Source of the DNA: Oikopleura dioica | Taxonomy: Eukaryota > Chordata > Appendicularia > Copelata > Oikopleuridae | Direction of reading: 5' to 3' | DNA: 64,000 nt | Assembly: GCA_907165135.1 (NCBI GenBank) | Contig: OU015567.1 | Location: 9,491,001 to 9,555,000, forward strand | In this document: in pieces, positions 37,500 to 50,455 of the stretch | Position numbering within the stretch: the stretch's first letter is position 1 | How the letters are laid out: every line of letters begins with the position of its first letter | Made by a program: the position numbers and the translations under genes | Notes under the pieces: generated by a model | The model's input: the letters and a program-made list of their open reading frames with translations, nothing else | Database searches by the model: none | Told to the model about the DNA's origin: nothing

Positions 37500-40400
37500 T
37501 TAAAGGGAACATTCTATGGATAATGCAGATAGAATACAGGCGCAGTCTGAACGCTAAAACTATTCGCCCCCTTGATTACAGTCAAAAACAAAACAAAAAA
37601 ATTGAACTTTTCAATAAAAATATTTTAAGGAATCACGTGTCTTGAGGAGCCAACACGAGTCAAACTTCCTGCTTTGCTGTAAACTTGGTAAGTTTCAAAG
37701 TCCTTGCATTTCTTCAGGGCATCATCAGTAAAGCAGAGCAGTATCTAATTTACAATGTTTTTGTCTCAAAAATGATTTGGGAAAGAAAGTCCACAGTCAG
37801 CTGTATTCAATCTCTTCCTGTTTAATTCGGGCTAAATCAATTGTTAAAATGAATTTCACACTCGCTTATTCGGGACAGCGGCAAGTTCGATCAAAACGCG
37901 TGTCATGACTTGGAATCGAACATAGAGTCTAATATCTTCAAATTTGTTCGACACTTTTTTCTGGCTGATTATGCCATTTTGAGGGTTTTTTTTATGAACA
38001 ACTTTGTTTCTTTTTTTGAGGCAAACGCTGTATCGAAAATGAGAATGATTGAAGCTACCTAATCAAATTATTCTGAGCTGGGTGAAAATTGAGATTCTGG
38101 CGATTTTGAGTCCGGGCTTTATAAAACACAGGATATTTGTCTTGTTCAAGCTGCGGTCTACAGTCAGCCAAAAAAATCAACCAGCAAGAAGAACGAGTTC
38201 AACTCTTAATGGCACTTTCAAAACGTGGTTATATCTTAAGTCTACTTGCCTTCTCAAAATGCTCTTGAATTGGGCACTAGAATTACATCCTGCGGCATTT
38301 TTTGGCCTTCTAACTCACAAACTTAAATCTAAAACGGTGATAATATTTCTCGTTTCATGATTTGTTTTGCTTATAACATTTTTATTTTTTTTTTTAAATC
38401 TCTGAAAGAAGCGATAAGCGAAGGTTTTGGTCATCTTTGTCGTTGATTGGCATGAGTAGCCCCTTAGAGCTTGAAGAAACGCCTTATCAGTAAGATCATT
38501 TTTATGAAATTTCACAACAGTCTTTGGGTCGCAATGATAGAGATAATAGCTCCTGATTTTAAACCCACGTGCAAGGTTGCTTAATTGAGCAATTACGTGA
38601 GTGTCTGCATATGATATTCAACACCGCAAAATTACCTAATGCTCCCTTTTCCGAAGAATTAAAGCCATGCAATTTCGTAATTACTTGAGCAATTGCGGCC
38701 GCAAACGCTCTCAGAGCTGTCAAAGGGCGCATTCCAACTCCGGGTGCGGGGACCTATTAGAACCGGACAGAAATTTGCGCGCACAGGGGCAGAAAAAGTC
38801 AACCTTTTCTTGCCGTCATTATTTTATGACAGCACAGGTGACAAGATCCACGCATTGTCTTATACGGTTGATTTCGAAAATAAAATTCGCTAAGGTTAAA
38901 TTCTGTTAAAGCGCAAAATAACTGTATCTGCTTATTGTGGCGGAGTTGACGCGCTTTCGGAGGATGATAGAGATAAGAAAGGTTTGAGATGAATGTTTTA
39001 GGAAGGACCTATAGAGATGAATGAAAGAAGATAAGAAAATTTATTTATAAAATCTCGAGAATTTTTTTTTACTCTCTTCGGTGTGCTGATAATGCATTTA
39101 AATGTTTGTAGAAAAAGCATTTATTGCACAAATAGAAAATCTTCTAAACTTTCTCTCTTCTCGGTATTTTTGGTAATTTTCGGTGAACGCAAATTAATCT
39201 GTGTGCCCAAAAACAAGCATTGCCAGCGTTGCTTTTAAATAAATCGTAAATCTATGATACAAAAATATATAAAATTATAAATATAAGCCGCGTACGAAGA
39301 GCATATGTTTTTTTTTTCTTTGATAGAACTACTGGTGACCAACTACTTAAGGAATCGCATAAAACACGAAAAGGGTAGAGTGTTGACATATGCACGTTCT
39401 AAAAGGATGATTTGACGCGTGTAAAAACGATCATATTTTGAGCATGCTCGCGCAGCGATACATACATTTCTTTCGAAATTGACATAATAATTTATCATTA
39501 GCGCTTATCCATACTTGCTTGGCTGATTTTTGATTGTCACATGATGGTTCAAAATAAGTCTTGGAACCTCTGGCTTCGCAAAAATGTTAACCTTTTAGGC
39601 TGCCATTTTGTAGAGCAAAACCGTAGCCATGGCTTTTTATTTTCTCCTTCATATTTTGGAATCGTTCAGGTGCACAAAAATGACGTGATAAACAAATTTT
39701 GGAATTAGTTCAGATTTTCGAATAACCAGATTATTACCCAACTCATATTCTGATGGAGTATAAGGTGATCATCAGTGATTACTGAACTTTTCTTGGAAAT
39801 CTGTGTAGCTGGACTCAGCAACCTGAAGAAGGAAACATGTGTCTAGAGTTAAAAGCTTTCACTACGCCGCGTTAATACGTTAATACAAGAAAATAATTTT
39901 TGATGAAACGCTACGCGGCTTTTTATTAAGACTTTTTAAATCCTGAGTCAGATTTTCTAATCGAGGAGAATATTCCATACTGCTTTTTCTGAGAAGCATT
40001 TTTCCAAATATTTTTGGAATAAATGCCTCAGTCGTCCGCAGTCAGCGTTATTTTGCTGCTTGAAGTGCCTGGCTGCGGCATTTTTCCGATAATTAAAAAT
40101 GCTAAACGAGGCCACGTCATCATTTTATCCAAACAACGCACTAGACTTTCGCCGCATCGAGACTTGAAATGGCTTGTTGAATTTAGAGGTTAAGCCACTA
40201 TCTTCATATATGCTAAAAACAGAAGTCTTATTTTATTAAACATATTAAATTGAAAAAGAAGGTTCTAGCTCTACCTATCTTCGGCAAACTTGAAACTTTT
40301 GCTCGGCAATTATCAAGTCAATTCCGGAATTGATAGAGAGCCTCTAAACGTGGACGTTCATTATCTAATTAAAAACGCTCTACAAAATTGTGGTGACTTG

Positions 40401-40530
40401 AAATTGACGTCAATTTTCAATTTTTATTTATCTCTTTCTTGGATTATGACTCTAAAATACTTGATATTTGCAAACAAACTGTATTGAGCTAAAATAACTT
40501 AAAAATTTGCAGTTACTGTTACACCTTTAA

Positions 40531-40865
40531 GGACCCCCCACCTCAGCTTTTATCGGAAAATCAAATTTCGGAATTTTAAAATTATGACGTCGGAAATGGA
40601 TTCTACGGAACAAAAAACGATTTTGAGGCTACATTTTTGGGGGTCTATCTCGACTCCTTCACCCCCAAAATCGCATTTGAAAATTGGACTTTTCGCCGAA
40701 AATTGACGAATTTGCCCTAATTTGTCAATAATATTTATTTTTCTTGCTCAAAAACTCCTCTCACCAAGTTTTTGATGCAAGTTTTACCTGAGGAATCATT
40801 GAGAACCAAAAATATGGCATTTTTAAAAATTTTCATTTTTTAAAGGAAAAAGCTGACGGGGGTCC
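40531..40865. mobile_element. TTAA-flanked MITE, GGACCCCCC family, copy 2 (335 bp)
   Basis: Ends GGACCCCCC and GGGGGTCC with TTAA on both sides (40527-40530 and 40866-40869). The interior GGAAATGGATTCTACGG and GGGGGTCTATCTCGA is shared with the copies at 37199 and 27822. Confidence 0.85.
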
Positions 40866-41346
40866 TTAAGTCTATCTGGCTATCACGGACCGAGAGTTCA
40901 GAGCACTTTCAAACATCACGTTTTTGGGCAGCAAAATTTACCTGAAGGAAGTTATCACTAAATTTGCGCACCTGCCTCAGACAGGATGCGATTCATCAGT
41001 TCTAGCTCTTCCGTTTTGAAGACTTTGCATTTTGAATCAAGGTTTTTCATCTTAATATAAAAAATAACAAGTATATTTTCTATCTGAAACGATAGTTGAA
41101 ATACTTGGTAAGTTAAATCACAGGTCTTAGTCTTTATAATTGTCATTAAGGACTTTGGTAGAGCATATATTTTATCTTTATTTCTTATATAATTCAGAAA
41201 GAGCTTCAAACATGAAAAATTAACACTCTGAAAATCTCTTAATAGAATGATTAAAGAAAACGCTGTCGAGTTGTTTTTTAAATATCAGCTTAAAAACATC
41301 GAGCACCGAAATCGATGATTTTGAGGAATAGTAAATTCGTAAAAAT

Positions 41347-41685
41347 AGAAGAATTTTAATGGATTCGACGCATTTAACTTTTCAAATCGTGAGCAAAATG
41401 AGCGCTTAAATAAAACTTTCTCGTTCATTGGAGATCAATCGATGACTTCTTGTTGATTCTTAATCTTAACAAATAAAAGTTTGCCTATCTTCGTTTTAAA
41501 ATTTAATTATTATTAAAGATAGAAGAATTTTAATGGATTCGACGCATTTAACTTTTCAAATCGTGAGCAAAATGAGCGCTTAAATAAAACTTTCTCGTTC
41601 ATTGAGGATCAATCGATGACTTCTTGTTGATTCTTAATCTTAACAAATAAAAGTTTGCCTATCTTCGTTTTAAAATTTAATTATT
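41347..41685. repeat. Near-perfect tandem duplication, 2 x 165 nt
   Basis: Copies 41347-41511 and 41521-41685 differ only by TTGGAGATC versus TTGAGGATC, with a 9-nt spacer. Such high identity means a recent duplication or an assembly artefact. No coding content. Confidence 0.9.
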
Positions 41686-41774
41686 CCCAATCAAGTTTAT
41701 GTTCGTCATTTTCATTTAAATTCAACGCCGTGTATTTGTATCGAAAATTTACATCTATACAATGTATTGAAATT

Positions 41775-41960
41775 CGGAATGCGGAGCTTTGTCCGCTGGT
41801 GGTAGTCGTGCGCTGTGCCAAGCGCAATCGCAAATGAGCAGCGCGCGTTTGGTGGTGGTGCTGAACACCATCAAAATCGTGGGCGTTACGAGCATTCTAA
41901 CCAATCAGCGACGAATCAAAAAGGGGTCCTGCTGAACCAGGCGGTTATTCACTCGTGAGC
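41775..41960. promoter_or_regulatory. GC-rich patch with CCAAT box, possible promoter
   Basis: GTGGTGGTGCTGAACACCATC and CTAACCAATCAGCGACG in an AT-rich setting. A similar composition occurs at 24290-24500, and GGTGGTGG also recurs at 42865-43150. A role in transcription is only a guess. Confidence 0.25.
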
Positions 41961-43975
41961 CTGTTTTGAGAGTCAGAGCTGAAACAATGTGTCTAGGGCT
42001 CGTGTGGGGTTAAATCTTGCTCGGTTAGAAAAAGCACCAAGCAGACCCGCTCGACGAAAACGCGGCTCATTTATGAACCGCTTTGAGTCGATCTTTGTCC
42101 GCTAGTTCTTTACATTTCCGACAATTCCGCCGAACCTTTAAATAGCCACTTTGTACAGTTTTCTATTTTCCCGATCACTATTTTTTTATAAAACTTCAAA
42201 AAACGAGTTTATTTACCACAAGCAAAACACACACTTTCGCTTTTTTGTAAAATTTCTGCCGCTTTTATATTTTTGTACAGAAGCAAAAGAAGAAAAATCC
42301 ACCAAGAACAACAACTCTCACCTAAGAGAATCAAAAACTCACTCTAAAACAAAAACTAGAGAACAACTTTCGTCTGAAGAGAAGAAGGTTGACGAAGACA
42401 GTTTGAATTTTTCGATCAGCGATTAATGTTGATCGACTTTCAGCAGTTTCAAATCATTTATGAGACATAATTGGTGAGTCGAAAGTTTTAGTTGCATTTC
42501 AAAAAAGCAAGATTTTTGCAAGATGTTATGTTATTTTTGCTTTCAGTTTTTATTTATTTTATTTAAGTTATCTTTTATTACTATTTCTTATTTCATACTA
42601 TTAAATTCTTTCTTTTTATAAGAGACTTTCATTTGACCTCTAATATTATTTCTAGAAGTGAGTTAAATCATCAAAAATATTTTTTATTAGTTTATTTGAA
42701 TTTTCTAATTGATTTTTGATGCTTGTGGGACGTGTGAAAATGGATTGATGTTCTGATTTTGACCTAACTGTGTAGGTTTAAACTATTGGCACAGTGGATG
42801 AAGTTGATTTCACCCGCGGCCAAGGTGTATCTCTTGTCAACCTTTTTGTTGGTTACTCTTAGCACTAGCTCGTGCTGGTTGAGAAGGGGCGGCGCCACCT
42901 TTCGGAAGCAGTCCGACCGGTTTATCGCTGGACGGGCCGCTGGCCCTGGCAACACCCAGCGTGAATGCCTCGGCGCAACGCACCACCATGCATCGCAACA
43001 GTATTATGAAGGCGAGCGGGGATGGTGGTGGCAAAAAAGGGCGCGCGAGCGCCACCACACCACCACCATGCCGGTCCATGTACTCTGCCGAGGCCGAGCT
43101 TCTTATTAGGTTGAGAGCCAGTAGCGGATAGCGCAAAAATTTTTCCACCGCGCGTTTTTTCGATCCGCGCTACCGCTACTAAAAACCCGATACGAGAGAC
43201 ACAGTAGCAAAATTTATATAGAGAGTATCCATTCACACACAATCGCCCTCAGAACAGAAGTTTGATTTTCGAAGAATCCCTCTTTGAAGAACAGAACCGA
43301 AGAACTGAGAGAAAAACCGGAACATTAATTAATTTTTCGTTTGGAGTTTTCAAGGGAGTTATGAGGGCATGTGATGTAGCATGCCTTTTGTAATGCCCCA
43401 GCGTCATACAAAAGACCTTCGGCGCAAAAGGAAATTCCTGATACAGTTATGGGTTCACATTTTTTCATATAACAGGAGAAAACGTCACGAACCAGTTTTT
43501 TTTATCTTTACTAGAATATCATTTTTTCGATCTCAAAAGATCTCTTTTAAACCGAGGGCGCTCGTGTGCTGCGCGTGACTCTTCATGATTATGCTTTTCG
43601 ATTAAACGATAATAATTCTCTAATTTTATTCATTACTTTTTATTTATTTAAGATAAAATCTGAACCTTTGAAAGAAAAGTACCGTCAGTTATTGACGGTC
43701 CTCTCTGTACGAGTCAAACCGCGTAGGGTCCGTTATCAGGATTCTACCGCGGAAGACCTTAACAAAGAACGGCCAGGACAATGAGCGGCGACGGTTCAAA
43801 AATCGGAGCCATTCGATTAAACCAAAGGCCAATCAACGGTAATTTCACGTTTTTTATATTTTTGATGATTTAACTCATACGTTCTGTTATTTGTCGATAT
43901 AACGTTACAATTGAGCAAAACAGGCATTTATGAAGTCAAGATTTTTCATTTCAAAATTCTAAAATTTTGCGTAGA

Positions 43976-45802
43976 ATGAACCTGAATGTCTCGACCAACT
44001 TCTTCATTCTGGCGCTGGCAGTTCTTCAGGGATCCGTTCAAGGTAAATAAATAGTGATAATCAAGAGTCAGTCTGCTCACACGTCTATTTTAGCTCAAAG
44101 TGACAACCCCTGTGATGGAGTCACTTGCAGCAACAAGGGTTTCTGCGTTCCTAGCGAGCTATACAACAATGGCTACTGGTGCGAGTGCGATGAGGGATGG
44201 GTTGGCCAAAACTGTGGCCACCCACAGCCGTCAGTCGTCTGTGGCGATGCTGATATTTCGATCACCATTGACACAGGCATTGTCGAAGAGCTAAATCTCT
44301 CCACCGAAGCGGACTTTGTCTACTTCGGTAACTCGGACCCGCAAGGGACCTCTGAAGAACATTCGAAATGCAGCGCCAGGCTCGAGAATGGCAAATTTGA
44401 GCTCAAACTTGATGCGCCATTCTTGAGTTGCGGTACTCAAGTCATCTCGAAAGTAAGTACAGTATATTCAGTTAGCTGAAATCTCGATATCATTTTATAA
44501 GCAAGGAGCAGAACAAATAACATTGCGTTTTAGGAGAATGACGACTTCACGTTCAGTAATACTGTTGTTTGGAACTCTATGGTTAACAGTACCAACATCA
44601 ACCGAGAACTTGTCCTCCTGGATTTCAAATGTATTTACCAAGACGAATACACCGTCGCTCCTGGCGATGCTATTCCAACGTTAAGGTACAAAAACTGAGA
44701 ATCAACGTGACTTTATGATCCTCTATATGCTACTGTTAGAATGCAATTAAAATTTTTTCTAGTACACTCCAAGTCATCACCAACAAAGGTTCTTTCTCCG
44801 TTGCGATGTCTATCTACGAAGATAACACGTTTGCTCCGGATAAAGAATACATCAGCTCGCCTAGTATCGGAATCGGTACTTACGTTTACACCCAAGTCGA
44901 GCTGGAGAGTGTTGAAGATCCCAATCTCGTAGTAACGATGGACCAGTGTTATGCAACTCAAACGTCTGACCCTGCCGATCTTACTACCGCCAAGCATTTC
45001 CTCATCCGAGACAGGTACTTACTCGAAAAAGCTTAGCTACTGTAATTACTCAATAAAATTCATGTCTCAAAGATCTCGGACTAAATTTGCCTTTTAGATG
45101 TGCGGATAACGATCCAACAGTTGAGATCTACTCTAATGGTGAAAGCCACCAGTCAAGATTTAAATTCCAAATGTTTAAATGGAGATGGAGTGGTGACCCC
45201 CTTTTCTTGCATTGTGAAGTTGATATTTGCAACAAGTCAACTGAAGAGTGCACATCACGTGACCAAGCGGTAAGTTTGAAAACTAATTTCACTAGTAGCC
45301 AACTGAGTTGATAGCCAAGTTTTTGGTTTTTGTTTAGTTAAACCTTCTTTTTGATTTACAAAGGTAAAAATTTGATATTAATAAATATTTAAAGGGATGC
45401 AGTGGAGAAGGTTTGGAGAGAAACCGGAGAGATTTGGAGATTGAACCAACGATGGAATCCGATATGAAGGTCTCCAACCGAGTCCTGACTATGGGTCCCT
45501 TGATGGTCGCTGTCAACGATCTGCTCGTTGAGACTTCTTCGAGTCGACTTGCTGATGAAGGTAAATTGCGATTGCTTTTGATATCTTAGCTAGAATGCAT
45601 AACACTGTGAAAAATTCTAAAATAATATTCAGTCGATGTCACGATGATGTATCTCGGGCTCTCCCTCGGTGTTGTCTTGGCCGTTCTAGGTGCAATTGTG
45701 GGCGCTATTATCAGAAAGAGACGACAACTGTCATCCAAGATGGCAGATGCAGAACGATCCAATCGGCTTACTCAATTACGTTTCGTTCGCGAAGCGTTCT
45801 AA
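43976..45802 (+). CDS. EGF + ZP-domain type I membrane protein, seven exons (445 aa)
   Basis: Exons 43976-44042, 44094-44452, 44534-44685, 44763-45014, 45098-45269, 45395-45560 and 45633-45802, all GT-AG, give 1338 nt in one frame. The signal peptide is residues 1-22. One EGF repeat follows at 29-63 (CDGVTCSNKGFC ... WCECDEGWVGQNC). A ZP domain of about 265 residues begins at VVCGD (72) and ends in the cysteine cluster HCEVDICNKSTEEC ... GC (336). Right after it is RNRR (343-346), matching the furin-type cleavage site that releases ZP proteins for polymerisation. A membrane span lies at about 394-417 and a short basic cytoplasmic tail follows. ZP proteins form extracellular filaments or matrices (egg coats, epithelial coats). 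In a tunicate this could serve egg coat or epidermal matrix; not determined. The start follows a TTTTGCGTAG acceptor, so a non-coding 5' exon is likely. Confidence 0.88.
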
Positions 45803-46508
45803 GTTTTCTTATTGGAGCGTACTCGTAACTACTCTAAATTACAACAAGCAAATCATGAAGAATTTATTTATCCAATTTGGTTAACCTAATATTGTTGAAC
45901 CGTATCTCAGCAGCTGGAAGGTATCAGTTGTGAGTTAAGCTTTCGCACGATCTACGGTAAAACCGGCGGTCAGCGTCAGAACGACTTTTAAACGCTATCT
46001 TGCTCAAACCAGCAACCGGTAAACCCAGACTTAGTAGCTGGAAATAAATCTCTTTTCTTATATTGCTAACCCATCGAACCCCCCCTGCGGTTGCATATAT
46101 TGCTCGACAAAGGCTGTTCCCCTTGGTCTGGCAGTATCCTGCGCCGTTCTTTACAAAAACGAACAATTACTCCGAAACATTGTGTGTATGTGGAGATATC
46201 TCGCTTGAGTGATCAGGCGCTTTGCTCGCCTCTCGAAGCTGTTCGCGGGAAAATACCAAACCAAACTTATGAAGATAACTATCCCCAAAACTCAATATAT
46301 TTTTGTGACATGGAATCTGTTGAGGTGAGTTGGCCCTGTCGCGGGTGACAGTGGGACTAACCCTCATATTTTAATGGTCTTTTGTTTTGTTACCAGTCCG
46401 TAGATGAGCTTAGTATGGCAGGCCAATCGACTATGCTCCCCTTTCTGGACAGGAACAGCTAAAGACGGCATCATTTAGGACCTCACGGAATAGTCAATAT
46501 TCCACCGG

Positions 46509-46602
46509 ATAGCGTGGCTCGGCAACACAAAGAGCTCGCTCTTTTTTGGAACTATCACTTGGTTGGTTATTATTATGGAAATTGAACGCCCAGCCACGCT
46601 AT
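46509..46602. repeat. Short element with 11-bp inverted ends
   Basis: ATAGCGTGGCT at 46509-46519 and its reverse complement AGCCACGCTAT at 46592-46602. It may be a tiny MITE or a hairpin. No target duplication is obvious. Confidence 0.45.
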
Positions 46603-48388
46603 AAAACAAATTCAACAATTATTTATTTTCACACCCAAGGCGCTTATTTTCTGACAGACGATTTCAAGAGATCTTCTTTGCCAAAAGCGTAACCGAGCGA
46701 AGTTGCTTGCGCAAAAAGCATGTTACGGCGCTGCTTCAGTTGAAATACAGTTGTTCCCACGACTTGCCCCGTGTTTTCACGTCAGTGATTAACGCCGTGC
46801 AGCGTGTGCGCACTTTTGATGCTTTTGCTCCGCTTTTGCTCTTACCAATGCTCAATCAACCTAGCCCCGTTAACATAAAGGCGATGAGATTTGTACGAAG
46901 TCTTGTCGCAATTTATGAACTAGTTATTAACTTGCAGCCGATTTTAAGCAATGAGCGCGGATAAGGCCCCACATTTTTACAGAAGGGGTGCCAGGCAAAC
47001 GTGATGCGCGTACTCTAAAAAGCGCCACTGGTGCACGCTTCTTTAGCGCCACCACCTGGCTCGATGTCTTGATAATAGCCTGGCGCCGGCCCTTACTTGC
47101 CCAATACGAACGCACTCCCCGGCATTGGATGAGTGAGCTGCTGGATTGAACTTTTATCCGAATCTGATCCAAAAATTCTCTCAACGAAACTCAAACCGGC
47201 TCAAACCTAGGTTCGATTCGGGTACAATTCAAAAAGCCACCGGTATTTACTTTTATTTCTAATCTTTAACTGTTGACCTTGCTTTTTACTTGTTTTTGTA
47301 ATCCAGCGTTTTCGATTGATCACCTGATTTCCGAATCACGTGAACTCTTGTTGACGTACAAATACCAAGTCGCGAAAGTCACTGTATCATTGATAACATT
47401 TAATCGTAAAGTTTTATCCATCGGCCTTTTTCCCGCTCCGAATGGCAGGTGGCATATGCAAGTGACGAGCAAGTTGTTTGGCCGGAGCACGATTTTCAAT
47501 TGTGTATCTGCCCCTACGGCTTGCGATCGTCATTTGTTTTGCCGTTAAATTACCGCTCACACTCGACACCCATGTTCACGTTCAATGCTGTAGCAGTAAT
47601 CAGTTATATTCTGAACTCTACAGTCATGTAATACTGTAAAAACAATTTTTGTATTGTACAACAGACGTTCAACACACTCCAGTCCACTAAGTCTAATGAC
47701 AAAATATTAATTTTTTTGAACTCTGATATTCATTTTGAGCCTTCAAATTCATTTTATTATTTAATCATATCGTAGACGATCAAGATATGAGCAGATCTAT
47801 ATTCGAAAACAACAACAACCCGCAAATACTATTCTGATTAAAAACCAAATTTTTTCGATTATTTCCCAAGATTCGTGTTAACCGGACCGCTCAGATTTGA
47901 GCTTTCTGCCGAGATGCTTCGTAACTTAGCATAGCTGATTGAATTGTTAGATCACTATTAAATTTATTTAATCATCTTAAGACACCATATTCAACTTTCT
48001 ATTATGTGATCTTGATTCGGTAAAGGGCGATATACTAGTCTTAATTATCTACAGTTGAATAGTTTTTTAATCAATATCCTTGCTCAAATGATACTCTTTC
48101 AAATTTCAGATAACTAAATTTTCAAATTGACACGAAAAAAGCTCTTGAATAATGTCTGGATTCTCCAACTCGATTGAATGCGGTTGAAAATCATATTTTT
48201 TGGGTATTTACCGAGTTGCGCGTGCCTAAACAAAAAAATGAAACAAACAAACCAAAACCCGGCGGTAAGAACCTCCACCCGGTTGTATCAGTGACTTGCT
48301 CACATATTTGCCGGCCGGAAGCTGGGTAGTGAGACAGGCCAGCTTAGATTAGCTACACTTCTTCCCCTGGCGGATATGCGTCGCTTAT

Positions 48389-48763
48389 ATGCGTACTGGT
48401 AGATACTACTTATTTCCGCCTACTTTCGTGTCTTTTTGTCAAAAAATCACACACCCGGTACGAATAAGCATGAGCGATCTGGGAAGAGTGAAACCAGAGG
48501 CTCGGTTTTGTGATTACGGCTTGGCTCGATGCTCGTCGCGAGCGTTTGCGCACGTAGGAGACCACAAATTTCGTGAAAAATATCAAAAAAAAATGTCTCA
48601 ACCTTCGCGAACGACTCTTTTTTACCCCGTAAAAAATATTGTGAATGCTTCTTCGGAAGCTGAACAACAAAAAAAAAGCGACGCGGCAGAAATATCTTTA
48701 TCGACCCCAGAAAGCTGCCGAGCTCCGTCACGATTGCTCCGCCGACAAGACGGAAGCATCTGA
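48389..48763 (+). CDS. Possible hypothetical protein, up to 124 aa
   Basis: Open frame with higher GC than its surroundings; an internal Met at 48473 begins MSDLGRVKPEARFCDYGLAR. The C-terminal half is Ser/Gln/Ala-rich. The opposite strand is open too, so coding is uncertain. No domain is recognised. Confidence 0.3.
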   Translation: MRTGRYYLFPPTFVSFCQKITHPVRISMSDLGRVKPEARFCDYGLARCSSRAFAHVGDHKFREKYQKKMSQPSRTTLFYPVKNIVNASSEAEQQKKSDAAEISLSTPESCRAPSRLLRRQDGSI

Positions 48764-50455
48764 TGTTCTCAGTCTATCTCAAATTTCATAAGTTTCTCCA
48801 GCATCGCCCAAAAAAATCATTTAAATTTTTATCAAAATGAATGCTGGCGAACATGGAAGGCGAGTTTTTCTGTTGACTCAGGTTGGTTCAGTCCTCCCAC
48901 TCCCTTTATAATAAAGACCCTTGAGTTTACGGTACAGCATCTTGGGTTCAATCCTACTAAAATCAATGTTAGAAAGTCGTTTATATATGGGGAAAGAGAT
49001 CTGACTTTTTTTAATCTTCTTTCCGAATTTTGAGTATCATTTTTTCGCCTAAACACGGATAGTCAAATTTTTGTCTTATGAATATACAATCAGCTAAGCT
49101 TGACGATGCCAACCTATTCATGTTTGCGTTTTCGAACAAGAGCATGGAGAAGTCTTTGTCTTGGTTTTGCGAAGGATTGACCGAAAGGGCCTAACATTTC
49201 TCTCGTTCCCGAGTTAAGAAAAACTGAGTCTGACCTATGCACTTTCTATCAGTCAATTGCATTCTTGTTGATGATTGGTGGGAGTCATTGTTCTTGCTGA
49301 CATGCGTATCTGGGAAATAATCTTCGGAGCTAGAACTTATAAACATTTTTGGATGCTTTGAGTGTTTAGCGATGATCACTGATTATACTTTAGGAAAACC
49401 CGAACATGCACATGATGTCAAAAATTTGTATTCTGAACAGTTTATCATTTAAACCCATTCTATAGAAAACATTGATATCGTATCATCTTGGAGGGGCCTT
49501 GTCTTATCAAGAGATTGTAGCGCTGAACAGGCCTCTCAACGCTGCTTTTTTCAGTAAAGACTCCGCCCAACTGCAATTAATAAACCGGTTAACCTTTTAT
49601 CAAATACCTAATTAACCCATTCATTGTGGGTCCTCTTTAAATTCACTTAAATTTCTGAGACAATTCTGTAACTAGGACTGTAGGTTATAATAGATTTGCA
49701 CGCACAGAAGGATTTCGCTTAAGATTAAATCTTAAAGGTAGATGTCAAAACAGTGACGTTCAAGATCCCACTCCCACCTTGGGTGTTTCTGTATCCACGG
49801 AAAAGGTTAAATTAGAATGATTTTTGTGCGCGTCAAGTATGTTTTAATCGACACAAGCCCAGTTCCAGAGCAATTCAATGGACACTGGCTCTGCTTTTCT
49901 TCATTTCTTATCTCCAAATCGAGCTAAAGACTTCAAGAAAGCATACCCAGCCATTTGAGACTTTTGATTCTTATACATGCGAAAATCACTATTTTCTCTT
50001 TCTTGAGTAACTGTGAGACCACGCGATTGTTAATCTTTTCCTATTTTAACTTATGCCAATTCTTCAACGAATTCACATATATGGCCCCGTTACGCACCTC
50101 TAAGTGGAGGTTTCCACTTTCTCTTTTTGGTGAGTTCACAAATGCCAATTCCCACTTTTCTCTGGACCACACCATGACAGCCTCCACGTACATGTTAAAA
50201 TTGCTTCTTGCCATGTTTATAGGCTCTCGTCTGTGCCTCCATTTCTCCATTACATAACCAAACTTCCATTTTATGGTCTTTTGGTTTCTTTTTTTCTAAA
50301 TTCTGAGACTTTCAAGATATCCTGGAAAAGACTGTGCACTGTGAGCGTGTTGGTCTATGCGAATAAAATAAGAAAAAACAAAAAATCGAAGATATTTTAT
50401 TTTGGAATCATTTTTGAAATGGCAGTATCTTGTATTTAAAAAGGCTAGAATTATA

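Larger units (their letters stand above)
30300..43900. other. Gene-poor 13.6-kb AT-rich region with MITEs and a tandem duplication
   Basis: No multi-exon gene could be assembled. Contents: two TTAA-flanked MITEs (37199-37499, 40531-40865), a 165-nt tandem duplication (41347-41685), GC-rich patches near 32990, 35390-35530, 41775-41960 and 42865-43150, and a possible short reading frame at 35832-36038. A lone ATG-exon-like start at 31569-31595 (MKAPKRSSQ then GTAAGA) has no partner that I can find. This is long for a genome with 47-nt introns and may be regulatory DNA of a neighbouring gene. Confidence 0.5.
45803..50455. other. Intergenic stretch, no firm gene
   Basis: No exon set could be assembled. 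It holds a short inverted repeat at 46509-46602, GC-rich DNA with CCACCACC near 46980-47060, a possible reading frame at 48389-48763, and some open but unsupported frames at 47273-47631 and 50041-50250. Confidence 0.45.

Noticed and set aside
42922-43242. Frames on both strands in the GC-rich patch
   Set aside because: They arise from the CCACCACC-type composition; no domain, leader or splice context.
48940-48970. GGTTCAATCC resembling a tRNA B box
   Set aside because: No matching A box, acceptor stem or cloverleaf could be drawn. Similar B-box-like strings at 34320 and 47205 failed the same test.
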